NCBI GenBank assembly: GCA_943325485.2
Contig: CALPPP020000111.1
Coordinates: 1-5,279, forward strand
Reading direction: 5' to 3'
DNA: 5,279 nt
From: Rickettsia typhi
Lineage (GTDB): Bacteria > Pseudomonadota > Gammaproteobacteria > Burkholderiales > Burkholderiaceae_C
Shown here: positions 1 through 5,279 of the stretch, piece after piece
Position numbering within the stretch: the stretch's first letter is position 1
Layout: each line of letters starts with the position of its first letter
The notes under the pieces: generated by a model
Databases searched by the model: none
Seen by the model: only the letters and a program-made list of their open reading frames with translations
What the model was told of the DNA's origin: nothing
Made by a program: the position numbers and the translations under genes

Positions 1-264
1 GGCGGGCTGAATCACTTTCTGCATGAATTGCGCATGGGCTTCATGGGCGGCCGCCAAACCGCGTTGGCGCACGGCTTCGGTGGCAAACCTGACATAGGCA
101 TGAATGTCCAAACAACCGGCGTTGTAGTCGGCATAAAACCCATCGTTGCGCTGCTTGAAGGTACTTGGGTCAGCCCAGCCCAAACCCAAGGTGAACTCAC
201 CCCACGATTGGTCGGAGTCCAGCGGTAACAAGGTCTGGTCAAGGTCAAATAAAGCCAATTTCAT
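1..264 (-). CDS. HAD-superfamily hydrolase, subfamily IB (SerB-like phosphatase), N-terminal part
   Basis: Only the first 88 codons lie in the window; the gene runs off the left edge. The protein starts MKLALFDLDQTLLPLDSD, which contains HAD motif I, DxDxT. D7 would be the nucleophilic aspartate, D9 the general acid/base, and T11 closes the motif. The next residues (SDQSWGEF, then a helical cap-like stretch) fit the IB subfamily that includes phosphoserine phosphatase-like enzymes. The later motifs (S/T, K and the DD magnesium site) lie outside, so the substrate cannot be told. ATG 264 is chosen because motif I sits directly behind it, as in the family, and a GAGAG sequence lies 8 nt upstream. 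The start is 4 bp after the hda stop, so the two genes are probably cotranscribed and translationally coupled. From memory, this gene follows hda in many Burkholderiales. I am sure of the family and unsure of the substrate. Confidence 0.88.
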   Translation of the reverse strand, partial: MKLALFDLDQTLLPLDSDQSWGEFTLGLGWADPSTFKQRNDGFYADYNAGCLDIHAYVRFATEAVRQRGLAAAHEAHAQFMQKVIQPA

Positions 265-268
265 GGGC

Positions 269-955
269 TTAACTCTCGTCGAGCATGGCTCGAAGCAAAG
301 GGATGGTGAGGGGGCGCTGGGTTTGCAAAGCAAAGGCGTCTAAGCGGTGCAGAAGGTCAATTAAATGACCCAAGTCACGGCTGAAGCGGCTGAGCAGGTA
401 ATCCAGCAAATCGGTGTTCAAGGTCATGCCCAGCGCTTGGGCGTGCCTGACCAAGACCGCACGGCGTTCGGTTTCTTCCAAGACCTGCAGGTGAAACACA
501 TGGCCCCAGCCCAAACGGGTACGCAGGTCTTCACGCAAAGGCAAGTCTTGCGGCGGCAACAAACCCGCCGCCAGCACCCATGGCTGACGCGCAGAACCCG
601 GGGTGGCGGCATGGACAAACCAGTTGAAGGCAGCGTGTTGTTGGACTGCGCTGTAGGCCTGCACATCGTCCATCAACACCACATCCCATTCGGCGTCAAA
701 TGCGACGGGTTCGGTGCTGCTGGCATCCATCCAACCCACACGGTGGCCTTGCGAGGTGATGGCTTGGGCCACGGCTTTCAGTACATGGCTTTTGCCGCAA
801 CCCTGCTCGCCCCAGACATAGGTGGGAACAGGGGAGCGGGTGCTGCCGGCCATCCACAGTTGCACATGCTCCAAGGCGGCTGCGTTGTCACCCACCTCGA
901 AGTTGTCCAAGGTCGGGCTGACATCGACGCCGATGTCCAAAGCAATTTGCCGCAT
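269..955 (-). CDS. hda: Hda, DnaA regulatory inactivator (DnaA-like AAA+ protein)
   Basis: This 228-residue cytoplasmic protein resembles the AAA+ domain of DnaA and lacks the DnaA DNA-binding domain IV. In E. coli, Hda-ADP bound to the DNA-loaded beta clamp stimulates hydrolysis of DnaA-ATP and so prevents re-initiation; this role is inferred here by family. Visible landmarks are an N-terminal clamp-binding-like motif QIALDI (residues 3-8), Walker A GEQGCGKS (49-56), Walker B VVLMDD (92-97), a DLRTRLGWG segment (143-151) whose R147 aligns with the arginine finger of E. coli Hda, and a sensor-2-like SRDLGHL (192-198). The end, RPLTIPLLRAML, matches the Hda C-terminus. The frame is open upstream, but ATG 955 is preferred: it puts the clamp motif at the extreme N-terminus and has GGGGGA about 11 nt upstream. 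ATG 973, giving MGDSPH before it, is possible but has no clear Shine-Dalgarno sequence. The gene lies 7 bp after the membrane protein gene, in the same operon. Confidence 0.94.
   Translation of the reverse strand: MRQIALDIGVDVSPTLDNFEVGDNAAALEHVQLWMAGSTRSPVPTYVWGEQGCGKSHVLKAVAQAITSQGHRVGWMDASSTEPVAFDAEWDVVLMDDVQAYSAVQQHAAFNWFVHAATPGSARQPWVLAAGLLPPQDLPLREDLRTRLGWGHVFHLQVLEETERRAVLVRHAQALGMTLNTDLLDYLLSRFSRDLGHLIDLLHRLDAFALQTQRPLTIPLLRAMLDES
273..277 (-). promoter_or_regulatory. Ribosome binding site of the HAD hydrolase gene
   Basis: GAGAG on the minus strand lies inside the last codons of hda and 8 nt before ATG 264. Its position across the hda stop suggests that ribosomes finishing hda can restart on the phosphatase gene. 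Confidence 0.5.
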
Positions 956-962
956 GTGTGGG

Positions 963-2033
963 CTATCCCCCATACAAACGGCTGGCCATGTAACGTTCGC
1001 GCAAACGCCGCAGGGCCACCAACAGCACGGCGCTGGCGGGCAAGGCCATGAGCACACCCACAAAACCCAGCAACTGCCCAAACGCCAACAAAGCAAAAAT
1101 CACTGCCAGTGGATGCAAACCAATACGTTCGCCCACCAAGCGTGGCGTGAGCACAAAGCCCTCGATCAACTGCCCCAGACCAAACACCACCACCAACATG
1201 AGGGTGGCTTGCATGGGCGCCATTTCCAAAAAGCCTGATAAGGCGGCCAGCAACAAGCCCACGCCAAAACCCACATAAGGCACAAACACCGCCAAGCCCG
1301 TGAAGATGCCGATGGGCCAAGCCACCGACAAGCCAAACAAGGACAGACCGATGACGTCGTACACCGCCAAGATCAGCATGACCAACAACTGGCCCCGCAC
1401 ATACTCGCCCAACACGCTGTCAGCCTCGTTGACGAAACTGTCAACAGAGTCCTTGGCTTGCAGCGGCACCCATTTACGCAGGTGCGACAACGCCACATGG
1501 CCATCCATCAACAAGTAGAACAAGACCACCGGAATCAACACCAAATTACCCACCACCGCCAGTGCCACGCTGCCGCCTATGCGCAAGGACGCCAACACCG
1601 ATGACACGGCGCTGTCAGACAAACCATCAGCGTTTTTCGCCAACCACGCCTTGAGGGCTTGGGCATCAAGTTCAATCGGAAATCCATAGCTCAGCAACAC
1701 AGGCTCTACATGCACCTTGAGTTCGTCTAAAAGCTGCGGCAGTTGGGCTTGAATGCGAGCCGCTTCCTTGAACAACACCGGCACCACCAAGGCCACCACC
1801 GCCAGCAAAATGGCGATGAAAGCGGCTTCACACACCAGCACCAACAAGCTTTTGGGAAAGCCTTTGCCCAGCCATGTTTGCAAACGTTGCACCACCGGCG
1901 ACAGCACATAGGCCATGACGGCGGCAATCAAAAAAGGCGTTAAAACCGGTAACAACCACCACAACACGAACGCAACTGCCGCCGCAATGGCCAGCCAAGC
2001 GGCATAGAGTCGGTAATCGGGGGAGGAAGACAT
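963..2033 (-). CDS. AI-2E/PerM-family transporter-like membrane protein
   Basis: This 356-residue integral membrane protein has the usual length and layout of the AI-2E transporter (PerM/YdiK) family. A hydrophobic hairpin lies near residues 10-45 (with LLPVLTPFLIAAVMAYVLSP), a further helix at about 62-88, then a long soluble helical stretch at about 90-150, and a bundle of C-terminal helices from about 155 to 345. Family signatures are VPYVGFGVG (251-259) and, near the end, LTPRLVGERIGLHPLAV (295-311) followed by FGQLLGFVGVLMALP (318-332). Members have been linked to autoinducer-2 export or Na+/H+ antiport, but the substrate of most is unknown and nothing here decides it. ATG 2033 is chosen because it leaves a short polar leader before helix 1. 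In-frame ATG 2069 would add 12 residues, but it lies inside the proposed -10 palindrome and probably upstream of the transcript start. The frame stays open far antisense to purM, which is not coding. First gene of the leftward operon with hda and the phosphatase. Confidence 0.92.
   Translation of the reverse strand: MSSSPDYRLYAAWLAIAAAVAFVLWWLLPVLTPFLIAAVMAYVLSPVVQRLQTWLGKGFPKSLLVLVCEAAFIAILLAVVALVVPVLFKEAARIQAQLPQLLDELKVHVEPVLLSYGFPIELDAQALKAWLAKNADGLSDSAVSSVLASLRIGGSVALAVVGNLVLIPVVLFYLLMDGHVALSHLRKWVPLQAKDSVDSFVNEADSVLGEYVRGQLLVMLILAVYDVIGLSLFGLSVAWPIGIFTGLAVFVPYVGFGVGLLLAALSGFLEMAPMQATLMLVVVFGLGQLIEGFVLTPRLVGERIGLHPLAVIFALLAFGQLLGFVGVLMALPASAVLLVALRRLRERYMASRLYGG
966..971 (-). promoter_or_regulatory. 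Ribosome binding site of hda (decides the start)
   Basis: GGGGGA on the minus strand overlaps the last two glycine codons of the upstream membrane protein gene, just before its TAG stop. It lies about 10-11 nt before ATG 955, a slightly long but usable spacing. It favours ATG 955 over ATG 973, whose first codon overlaps this purine run. Confidence 0.45.
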
Positions 2034-2111
2034 CAGCTGGTGGAAGACCCGGCATTTAGAATGCGCCATTCTATCGACCCCACCCTTTAGCGCCTTTGCG
2101 CCCTGCTCCCC
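2034..2111. promoter_or_regulatory. Divergent intergenic region between the AI-2E-family gene and purM
   Basis: These 78 bp must hold the promoters for both the leftward operon and purM unless transcription starts inside a gene. The centre holds the palindrome at 2057-2073. I see no convincing -35 hexamer on either strand at 16-18 bp spacing, and no purine-rich Shine-Dalgarno sequence before purM (CTGCTCCCC precedes its ATG). I could not recognise a PurR-type operator or a riboswitch, and the space is too short for most riboswitches. Confidence 0.6.
2057..2073. promoter_or_regulatory. Symmetric element with a -10-like TAGAAT on each strand (candidate bidirectional promoter)
   Basis: TAGAATGCGCCATTCTA is a perfect 7-bp inverted repeat around a 3-bp centre. 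Read on either strand it begins with TAGAAT, five of six matches to the -10 consensus TATAAT. The plus-strand hexamer (2057-2062) would start transcription near 2069, about 43 nt before purM. The minus-strand hexamer (2068-2073) would start near 2061, about 28 nt before ATG 2033. The -35 regions are weak on both sides. The same symmetry would also suit a dimeric regulator, so a repressor operator is the main alternative. Confidence 0.45.
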
Positions 2112-3140
2112 ATGAACACTCCCCTTTCCTACAAAGACGCTGGCGTTGACATTGACGCTGGTGATGCGCTGGTCGAACGCATCAAACCCTTGGCCAAAAA
2201 AACCCTGCGTGACGGTGTGTTGGCGGGCATTGGCGGCTTTGGCGCTTTGTTTGAAGTACCCAAAAACTACAAAGAACCGGTCTTGGTCAGCGGCACCGAT
2301 GGCGTGGGCACCAAACTGAAGTTGGCGTTTGAATGGCAGATGCATGACACCGTGGGCATCGACTTGGTGGCCATGAGCGTGAACGATGTGCTGGTGCAGG
2401 GTGCCGAACCTCTGTTTTTCCTCGATTACTTTGCCTGCGGCAAGTTGGACGTGGACACCGCCGCCGCGGTGGTGGGCGGCATTGCCAAGGGTTGTGAGCT
2501 GTCGGGCTGCGCCTTGATTGGCGGCGAAACCGCCGAGATGCCCGGCATGTACCCCGCTGGCGAATACGACTTGGCGGGTTTTGCGGTGGGCGTGGTGGAA
2601 AAGTCGCTCATCCTCACCGGCAAAGACGTGAAGCCTGGCGACGTGGTGCTGGGCTTGGCCTCCAGCGGTGTGCATTCCAATGGCTTTAGCTTGGTGCGCA
2701 AGTGCATCGACCGAGCCTCTTCTCAATTGCCAAAAAGCTTGGACGGCCAGCCTTTCAAAGAGGCACTGATGGCACCCACGCGGCTGTATGTGAAGTCGGT
2801 CTTGGCGGCTTTGAAGGCGCATCCCATCAAGGCTTTGGCGCACATCACGGGTGGTGGCTTGACCGAGAACATTCCCCGCGTGTTACCCGAGCATTGCGCC
2901 GCGCACCTGCAACGCGCCAGTTGGCCGCGCACGGAGCTTTTCACCTGGCTGCAAACCACGGCCGGCATTGACGAGGCCGAGATGTGCCGCACTTTCAACA
3001 ACGGCATTGGCATGGTGCTGGTGCTAGACGCCTCACAGGCGGACGCTTGCGCCAAGACCTTGGCGGACTTGGGCGAGCAGGTTTACCGCATTGGCGTCAT
3101 CGCTGATAAGGGCGAGGGTGCTGCGGTGGTGATCAGCTAG
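2112..3140 (+). CDS. purM: PurM, phosphoribosylformylglycinamidine cyclo-ligase (AIR synthetase)
   Basis: This cytoplasmic enzyme closes the imidazole ring in de novo purine synthesis: FGAM + ATP gives AIR + ADP + phosphate. The 342 residues match the family length (345 in E. coli), so the gene looks complete. The N-terminal half, which forms the dimer core and ATP site in the PurM/PurL superfamily, shows [17 protein letters not shown] (5-21), GGFGALFEV (41-49), [16 protein letters not shown] (59-74), [19 protein letters not shown] (82-100) and the glycine-rich [14 protein letters not shown] (134-147). The C-terminal half shows [20 protein letters not shown] (175-194), [16 protein letters not shown] (244-259) and [10 protein letters not shown] (293-302). 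The start is fixed by the conserved LSYKDAGVD immediately after it. No Shine-Dalgarno sequence is visible, so translation may start on a short, weakly structured leader. The gene stands alone and is divergent from the AI-2E-family operon. Its TAG stop runs directly into the repeat array at 3140. Confidence 0.98.
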   Translation: MNTPLSYKDAGVDIDAGDALVERIKPLAKKTLRDGVLAGIGGFGALFEVPKNYKEPVLVSGTDGVGTKLKLAFEWQMHDTVGIDLVAMSVNDVLVQGAEPLFFLDYFACGKLDVDTAAAVVGGIAKGCELSGCALIGGETAEMPGMYPAGEYDLAGFAVGVVEKSLILTGKDVKPGDVVLGLASSGVHSNGFSLVRKCIDRASSQLPKSLDGQPFKEALMAPTRLYVKSVLAALKAHPIKALAHITGGGLTENIPRVLPEHCAAHLQRASWPRTELFTWLQTTAGIDEAEMCRTFNNGIGMVLVLDASQADACAKTLADLGEQVYRIGVIADKGEGAAVVIS

Positions 3141-3165
3141 ATCGCTTCGCTACGCTCGCGATGAC
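3140..3165 (-). repeat. Palindromic repeat, inverted complete copy
   Basis: On the minus strand this copy reads GTCATCGCGAG, then CGTAGC, then GAAGCGATC. The outer stem is ATCGC/GCGAT where the direct copies have ATTGC/GCAAT, so both sides of one pair changed together. The inner stem is only GC/GC around GTA. Its outermost base is the G of the purM TAG stop. Confidence 0.8.
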
Positions 3166-3174
3166 GAACATAAG

Positions 3175-3185
3175 CTCGCGATGAC
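3175..3185 (-). repeat. Palindromic repeat, truncated inverted half copy
   Basis: CTCGCGATGAC (plus strand) repeats the end of the inverted copy 20 bp further on. It abuts the next direct copy with no spacer, so 3175-3196 forms an inverted repeat of two 11-bp arms with one mismatch (G3180/T3191), which would be a G-U pair in RNA. It looks like a partial duplication or a deletion remnant. Confidence 0.75.
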
Positions 3186-3215
3186 GTCATTGCGAGGCCG
3201 AAGGCCGAAGCAATC
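3186..3215 (+). repeat. Palindromic repeat, first direct copy
   Basis: The copy reads GTCATTGCGA, then GGCCGAAGGCC, then GAAGCAATC. The outer stem ATTGC/GCAAT and the inner stem GGCC/GGCC (loop GAA) are separated by a GA / GAA internal loop, the same architecture as the other complete copies. Confidence 0.85.
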
Positions 3216-3223
3216 CCCGTTAA

Positions 3224-3256
3224 GTCATTGCGAGGGGCTTTAGCCCCGAAGCAATC
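3224..3256 (+). repeat. Palindromic repeat, second direct copy (strongest hairpin)
   Basis: The copy reads GTCATTGCGA, then GGGGCTTTAGCCCC, then GAAGCAATC. The outer stem is ATTGC/GCAAT and the inner stem GGGGC/GCCCC, the most stable of the set. It is the best candidate in the array for a two-way transcription end, although no T-run follows it in either direction. Its last base, C3256, is the complement of the final G of the TAG stop of the leftward SirB1-family gene. Confidence 0.85.
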
Positions 3257-3966
3257 TATTCCGGCAACAACACCGCCAACCTCGCTTGCACTTTCAGCAG
3301 CCGCTCTTGATCGCCTTGGCGGCGGTAAATTTCATGCAAATTGCGAAGCATTCGCGCAATGATGTCGCGGGGTTCGGCAGCTTGCAAATGAAACGCCAAG
3401 GCGTCGTCGGAGACGGTATTCGGGTGACCGAGCTTGGCGCCAGGCAACCAAGGAATGAGGCGCTCACACAGGTCATCGCGGCTGAGTGATTCACCGCTGA
3501 AAGGGTCAATCACCACATGGCCTTCTTGGGGCGCGGGCAAATCCACTTTCACCAAGAAATGGCCCGGAAACCCCACACCAAACACCGGCAAGCCAATGCT
3601 TTGGCCCAATTCCAACCACAGCACCGCCAAGCTGATGGGAATGCCCAAACGGGTGGACATGACCACATTCAAATAGCTGTTGTGCGGGTTGTCGTAGTGG
3701 TTCACATTGCCCGCAAAGCGCAGGTTGGCGTAGAAAAAGTGGTTGAGCTCGCGCAGCTTGTCCAAAGCGTCTGCGCCGGGCAGGATGCTGCGCTTCAATC
3801 GTGCAGACCAGTGGTCCATGTCGCTGAGCACCTGCTGAATGTCCAGCGAGGGAAATTCATCCTGCGCCAAGCTGATGGCGGTTTCCAGCAAGGGGAACTC
3901 GTCGTCACTTTGCACCAAACTGGTGAAGTAGTCCAAGGCGCTGGGGGGCTTTAATTTGTAGTCCAT
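3256..3966 (-). CDS. SirB1-family protein, transglutaminase-like domain with C-terminal helical (TPR-like) repeat
   Basis: This 236-residue protein has no signal peptide or membrane segment and is probably cytoplasmic. Residues 8-80 are helical. The transglutaminase-like core spans about 85-160, with NPHNSYLNVVMSTRLGIPIS (93-112), VFGVGFPGHFLVK (128-140) and VVIDPFSGE (151-159). A C-terminal helical segment (about 188-236, LQAAEPRDIIARMLRNLHEI and on) resembles the TPR tail of SirB1/YchA relatives. In true transglutaminases a Cys-His-Asp triad works. Here His136 and Asp154 are in place, but the cysteine position appears to hold Pro110 (by eye), so the protein may not be an enzyme. The molecular role of the family is not settled. 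ATG 3966 follows the murJ stop by 15 bp, with GAAGG overlapping that stop about 12 nt upstream; two nearby ATGs (3974, 3977) are out of frame. The gene is cotranscribed with murJ and ends at the repeat array. Confidence 0.9.
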   Translation of the reverse strand: MDYKLKPPSALDYFTSLVQSDDEFPLLETAISLAQDEFPSLDIQQVLSDMDHWSARLKRSILPGADALDKLRELNHFFYANLRFAGNVNHYDNPHNSYLNVVMSTRLGIPISLAVLWLELGQSIGLPVFGVGFPGHFLVKVDLPAPQEGHVVIDPFSGESLSRDDLCERLIPWLPGAKLGHPNTVSDDALAFHLQAAEPRDIIARMLRNLHEIYRRQGDQERLLKVQARLAVLLPE

Positions 3967-3981
3967 ATCGTCATCATGCCT

Positions 3982-5279
3982 TCAGCGGCGCAAAAGTGCA
4001 CGAAGATCCATGCCAAGACCCCGCAATGTGGCGAAATACACCACAGCGCTGGCGCTCAACACCCCTGCCATCAAGCCAATTCGTAGCCAAGGCGTGGCTC
4101 GCAAGGCCGTCCAATCCCAATAGCCAGCGGCATAAAAAAGACAAGCGCCCATGGCGGCTGAGGCCAACGCCACCCGCAGCATCAGCATGCCCCAGCCCGG
4201 CTTGGCGACAAAACTGCGGTTGCGCCGCAAACCTTGCAGCAGCCACAGGGCGTTGAGCAAAGCGCCAAGGCCAATCGACAAAGTGAGCGCGGCATGGGCC
4301 AAGTACGGCACTAGCAAAATATTCATGACTTGGGTGAACACCAGCACCAGTACCGCGATCCGCACAGGTGTGCGGGTGTCTTGTTTGGCGAAAAACCCTG
4401 GCGCCAGCACCTTGATGGCCACCAAGCCTAAAACGCCCACACCGTAGCCGGTCAAAGCCAGCGTGGTTTGCGCCACATCACGGTCGGTGAACGCACCATA
4501 GTGGTAGAGCACCGCCACCAGCGGCTGGGCAAATACCAGCAGCGCCACGGCGCAAGGCCAAGCCAGCACCATCACCAAGCGCAAGCCCCAATCGAGCATG
4601 GCCGAATACGCATCTGCGTCGCCACTGGCTTGGGCGGCAGAGAGTTGCGGCATCAGCACCACGCCCAAGGCCACGCCCAGCAAGGCGATGGGAAATTCCA
4701 TCAAACGGTCGGCATAGCTGATCCAGCTCACGCTGCCCGGCGTCAAATGCGAAGCGATTTGGGTATTGATGATCAGCGACAACTGCGCCACGCCCACGCC
4801 CAGCAAAGCTGGTGCCATCAGCGACAAAATGCGACGGGTTCCTGCGTCTTGCCAAGCATCTTGCAAGCCTTTGGGCGAAAGTGCCAAACGCGGCAACACG
4901 CCCAAGCGCCGCAAAGCCGGAATTTGCACTGCCAACTGCAGCAAGCCGCCCAGCATCACCCCGCCGGCCATGGCGTAAATGGGTTCCACGCCTTGCGCGG
5001 CCAGCCAAGGCGCACCCCACACGGCCGCGCTGATCATGCACACATTCAGCAGCACCGGCGTGGCGGCTGGCACAGCAAAACGCCGCCATGTGTTCAAGAT
5101 GCCTGCGGACAAAGCCACCATGGACATGAAGGCGATGTAGGGAAACATATAACGGGTGAGGTCTACCGCGGTGGCCATGCCCTGTGCCGACTGCTGCAAT
5201 CCGCTGGCCATGGCCCACACCAGCCAAGGAGCGGCCAACACACCCAAAAGGCTCAGCGTCACCACCGCCAGAAGCAGCA
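3982..5279 (-). CDS. murJ: MurJ, lipid II flippase (MviN), C-terminal part
   Basis: The reading frame is open through the right edge. About 431 residues are visible, and some 80-90 N-terminal residues (E. coli MurJ has 511) are missing. GTG 5265 is only an internal valine, since the codons before it continue a helix (LLLAVV). MurJ is a MOP-superfamily inner-membrane protein with 14 helices that flips lipid II to the periplasmic side for peptidoglycan synthesis. Numbering from the GTG, diagnostic stretches are LSAGILNTWRRFAVPAATPV (52-71) and SWISYADRLMEFPIALLGVA (180-199). In the second, R187 and E190 match the functionally important Arg270 and Glu273 of the E. coli cavity. FVPYLA-like breaks and alternating hydrophobic segments continue to the C-terminus, which ends DLRALLRR. 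The essential N-terminal arginines lie outside the window. It is followed closely by the SirB1-family gene, so the two probably share a transcript. Confidence 0.96.
   Translation of the reverse strand, partial: LLLAVVTLSLLGVLAAPWLVWAMASGLQQSAQGMATAVDLTRYMFPYIAFMSMVALSAGILNTWRRFAVPAATPVLLNVCMISAAVWGAPWLAAQGVEPIYAMAGGVMLGGLLQLAVQIPALRRLGVLPRLALSPKGLQDAWQDAGTRRILSLMAPALLGVGVAQLSLIINTQIASHLTPGSVSWISYADRLMEFPIALLGVALGVVLMPQLSAAQASGDADAYSAMLDWGLRLVMVLAWPCAVALLVFAQPLVAVLYHYGAFTDRDVAQTTLALTGYGVGVLGLVAIKVLAPGFFAKQDTRTPVRIAVLVLVFTQVMNILLVPYLAHAALTLSIGLGALLNALWLLQGLRRNRSFVAKPGWGMLMLRVALASAAMGACLFYAAGYWDWTALRATPWLRIGLMAGVLSASAVVYFATLRGLGMDLRALLRR

Larger units (their letters stand above)
3140..3256. repeat. 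Array of short palindromic repeats filling the purM / SirB1-gene convergent gap
   Basis: The whole 117-bp gap between two convergent genes is built from one repeat family whose complete copies read GTCAT-yGC-GA, a variable small stem-loop, then GAA-GCr-AT. From left to right there is an inverted complete copy (3140-3165), an inverted half copy (3175-3185), a direct copy (3186-3215) and a direct copy (3224-3256). The spacers are short: 3166-3174 and 3216-3223. Similar GTCATTGCGAG...GAAGCAATC palindromes are, from memory, dispersed in intergenic regions of many bacterial genomes, comparable to REP-like or MITE-like elements; I could not verify the family by search. Likely effects are ending transcription from both sides or shielding mRNA 3' ends. 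No U-run follows the hairpins, so they are not classical intrinsic terminators. Confidence 0.85.

Noticed and set aside
365..1051. A 228-codon plus-strand open frame antisense to hda.
   Set aside because: Its frame mirrors hda, which has clear AAA+ motifs. The translated sequence shows no domain and no credible ribosome site.
956..1096. A longer hda product starting as far upstream as position 1096.
   Set aside because: The extra residues (rich in Cys and Trp) are a shadow of the membrane protein gene's C-terminus, and the clamp-binding motif should lie at the N-terminus.
2034..2843. An open minus-strand frame continuing upstream of the AI-2E-family gene for about 270 codons, antisense to purM, which would give a 626-residue protein.
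   Set aside because: The extension lies opposite purM, whose coding is certain. It is rich in His, Gln and Ala, as expected for an antisense shadow in G+C-rich DNA, and has no family features. The real protein starts at or near 2033 with normal family length.
3224..3256. A classical rho-independent terminator for purM or the SirB1-family gene.
   Set aside because: The hairpin is strong but no T-run follows it on either strand. It is annotated as a repeat that might still help end transcription.
3340..3360. An inverted repeat, ATTGCG with CGCAAT, inside the SirB1-family gene that superficially resembles the nearby palindromic repeats.
   Set aside because: It lacks the GTCAT and GAAGCAATC ends and lies within codons for the helical C-terminal segment, which reads normally through it; chance resemblance is the simpler explanation.
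1..5279. A novel defence, mobile or biosynthetic system.
   Set aside because: All six genes belong to recognised families and sit in settings expected for a chromosome core. There are no unknown clustered genes, integrase, tRNA boundary or composition shift that I can see.

Overview
The window is an ordinary stretch of chromosome from a betaproteobacterium, most likely order Burkholderiales and family Comamonadaceae (Limnohabitans/Rhodoferax-like). That placement is an inference from the G+C-rich composition, the protein sequences and a gene order I recall for the group; no database search was possible. It carries six protein genes, two of them cut by the window edges. I found no RNA gene, CRISPR array, insertion sequence or defence-type cassette.

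Positions 1-2033 are a leftward block on the minus strand, transcribed in the order AI-2E/PerM-family membrane protein, hda, HAD-IB phosphatase. The gaps are 7 and 4 bp, so this is almost certainly one operon. hda encodes the DnaA-like AAA+ protein that works with the replication clamp to inactivate DnaA-ATP. Positions 2034-2111 are a 78-bp divergent intergenic region. At its centre is a perfect 7-bp inverted repeat, and each strand of it reads TAGAAT, one mismatch from the sigma-70 -10 consensus. One short symmetric element may therefore start transcription both ways.

Positions 2112-3140 hold purM (AIR synthetase, de novo purine synthesis) on the plus strand. It converges with a second minus-strand block, murJ (lipid II flippase, 5' end beyond the right edge) followed after 15 bp by a SirB1-family transglutaminase-like gene (3256-3966).

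The gap between purM and the SirB1 gene (about 3140-3256) is the most unusual part. It is packed with copies of a short palindromic repeat of the type GTCATTGCGAG...GAAGCAATC: three complete copies (one inverted) and one half copy. The copies differ in ways that keep base pairing intact, and the outermost copies begin exactly at the last base of both flanking stop codons. The array probably serves as a two-way transcription end or is a remnant of a mobile palindromic element. Apart from this array and the symmetric promoter, the window looks like housekeeping sequence, and I see no undescribed multi-gene system.
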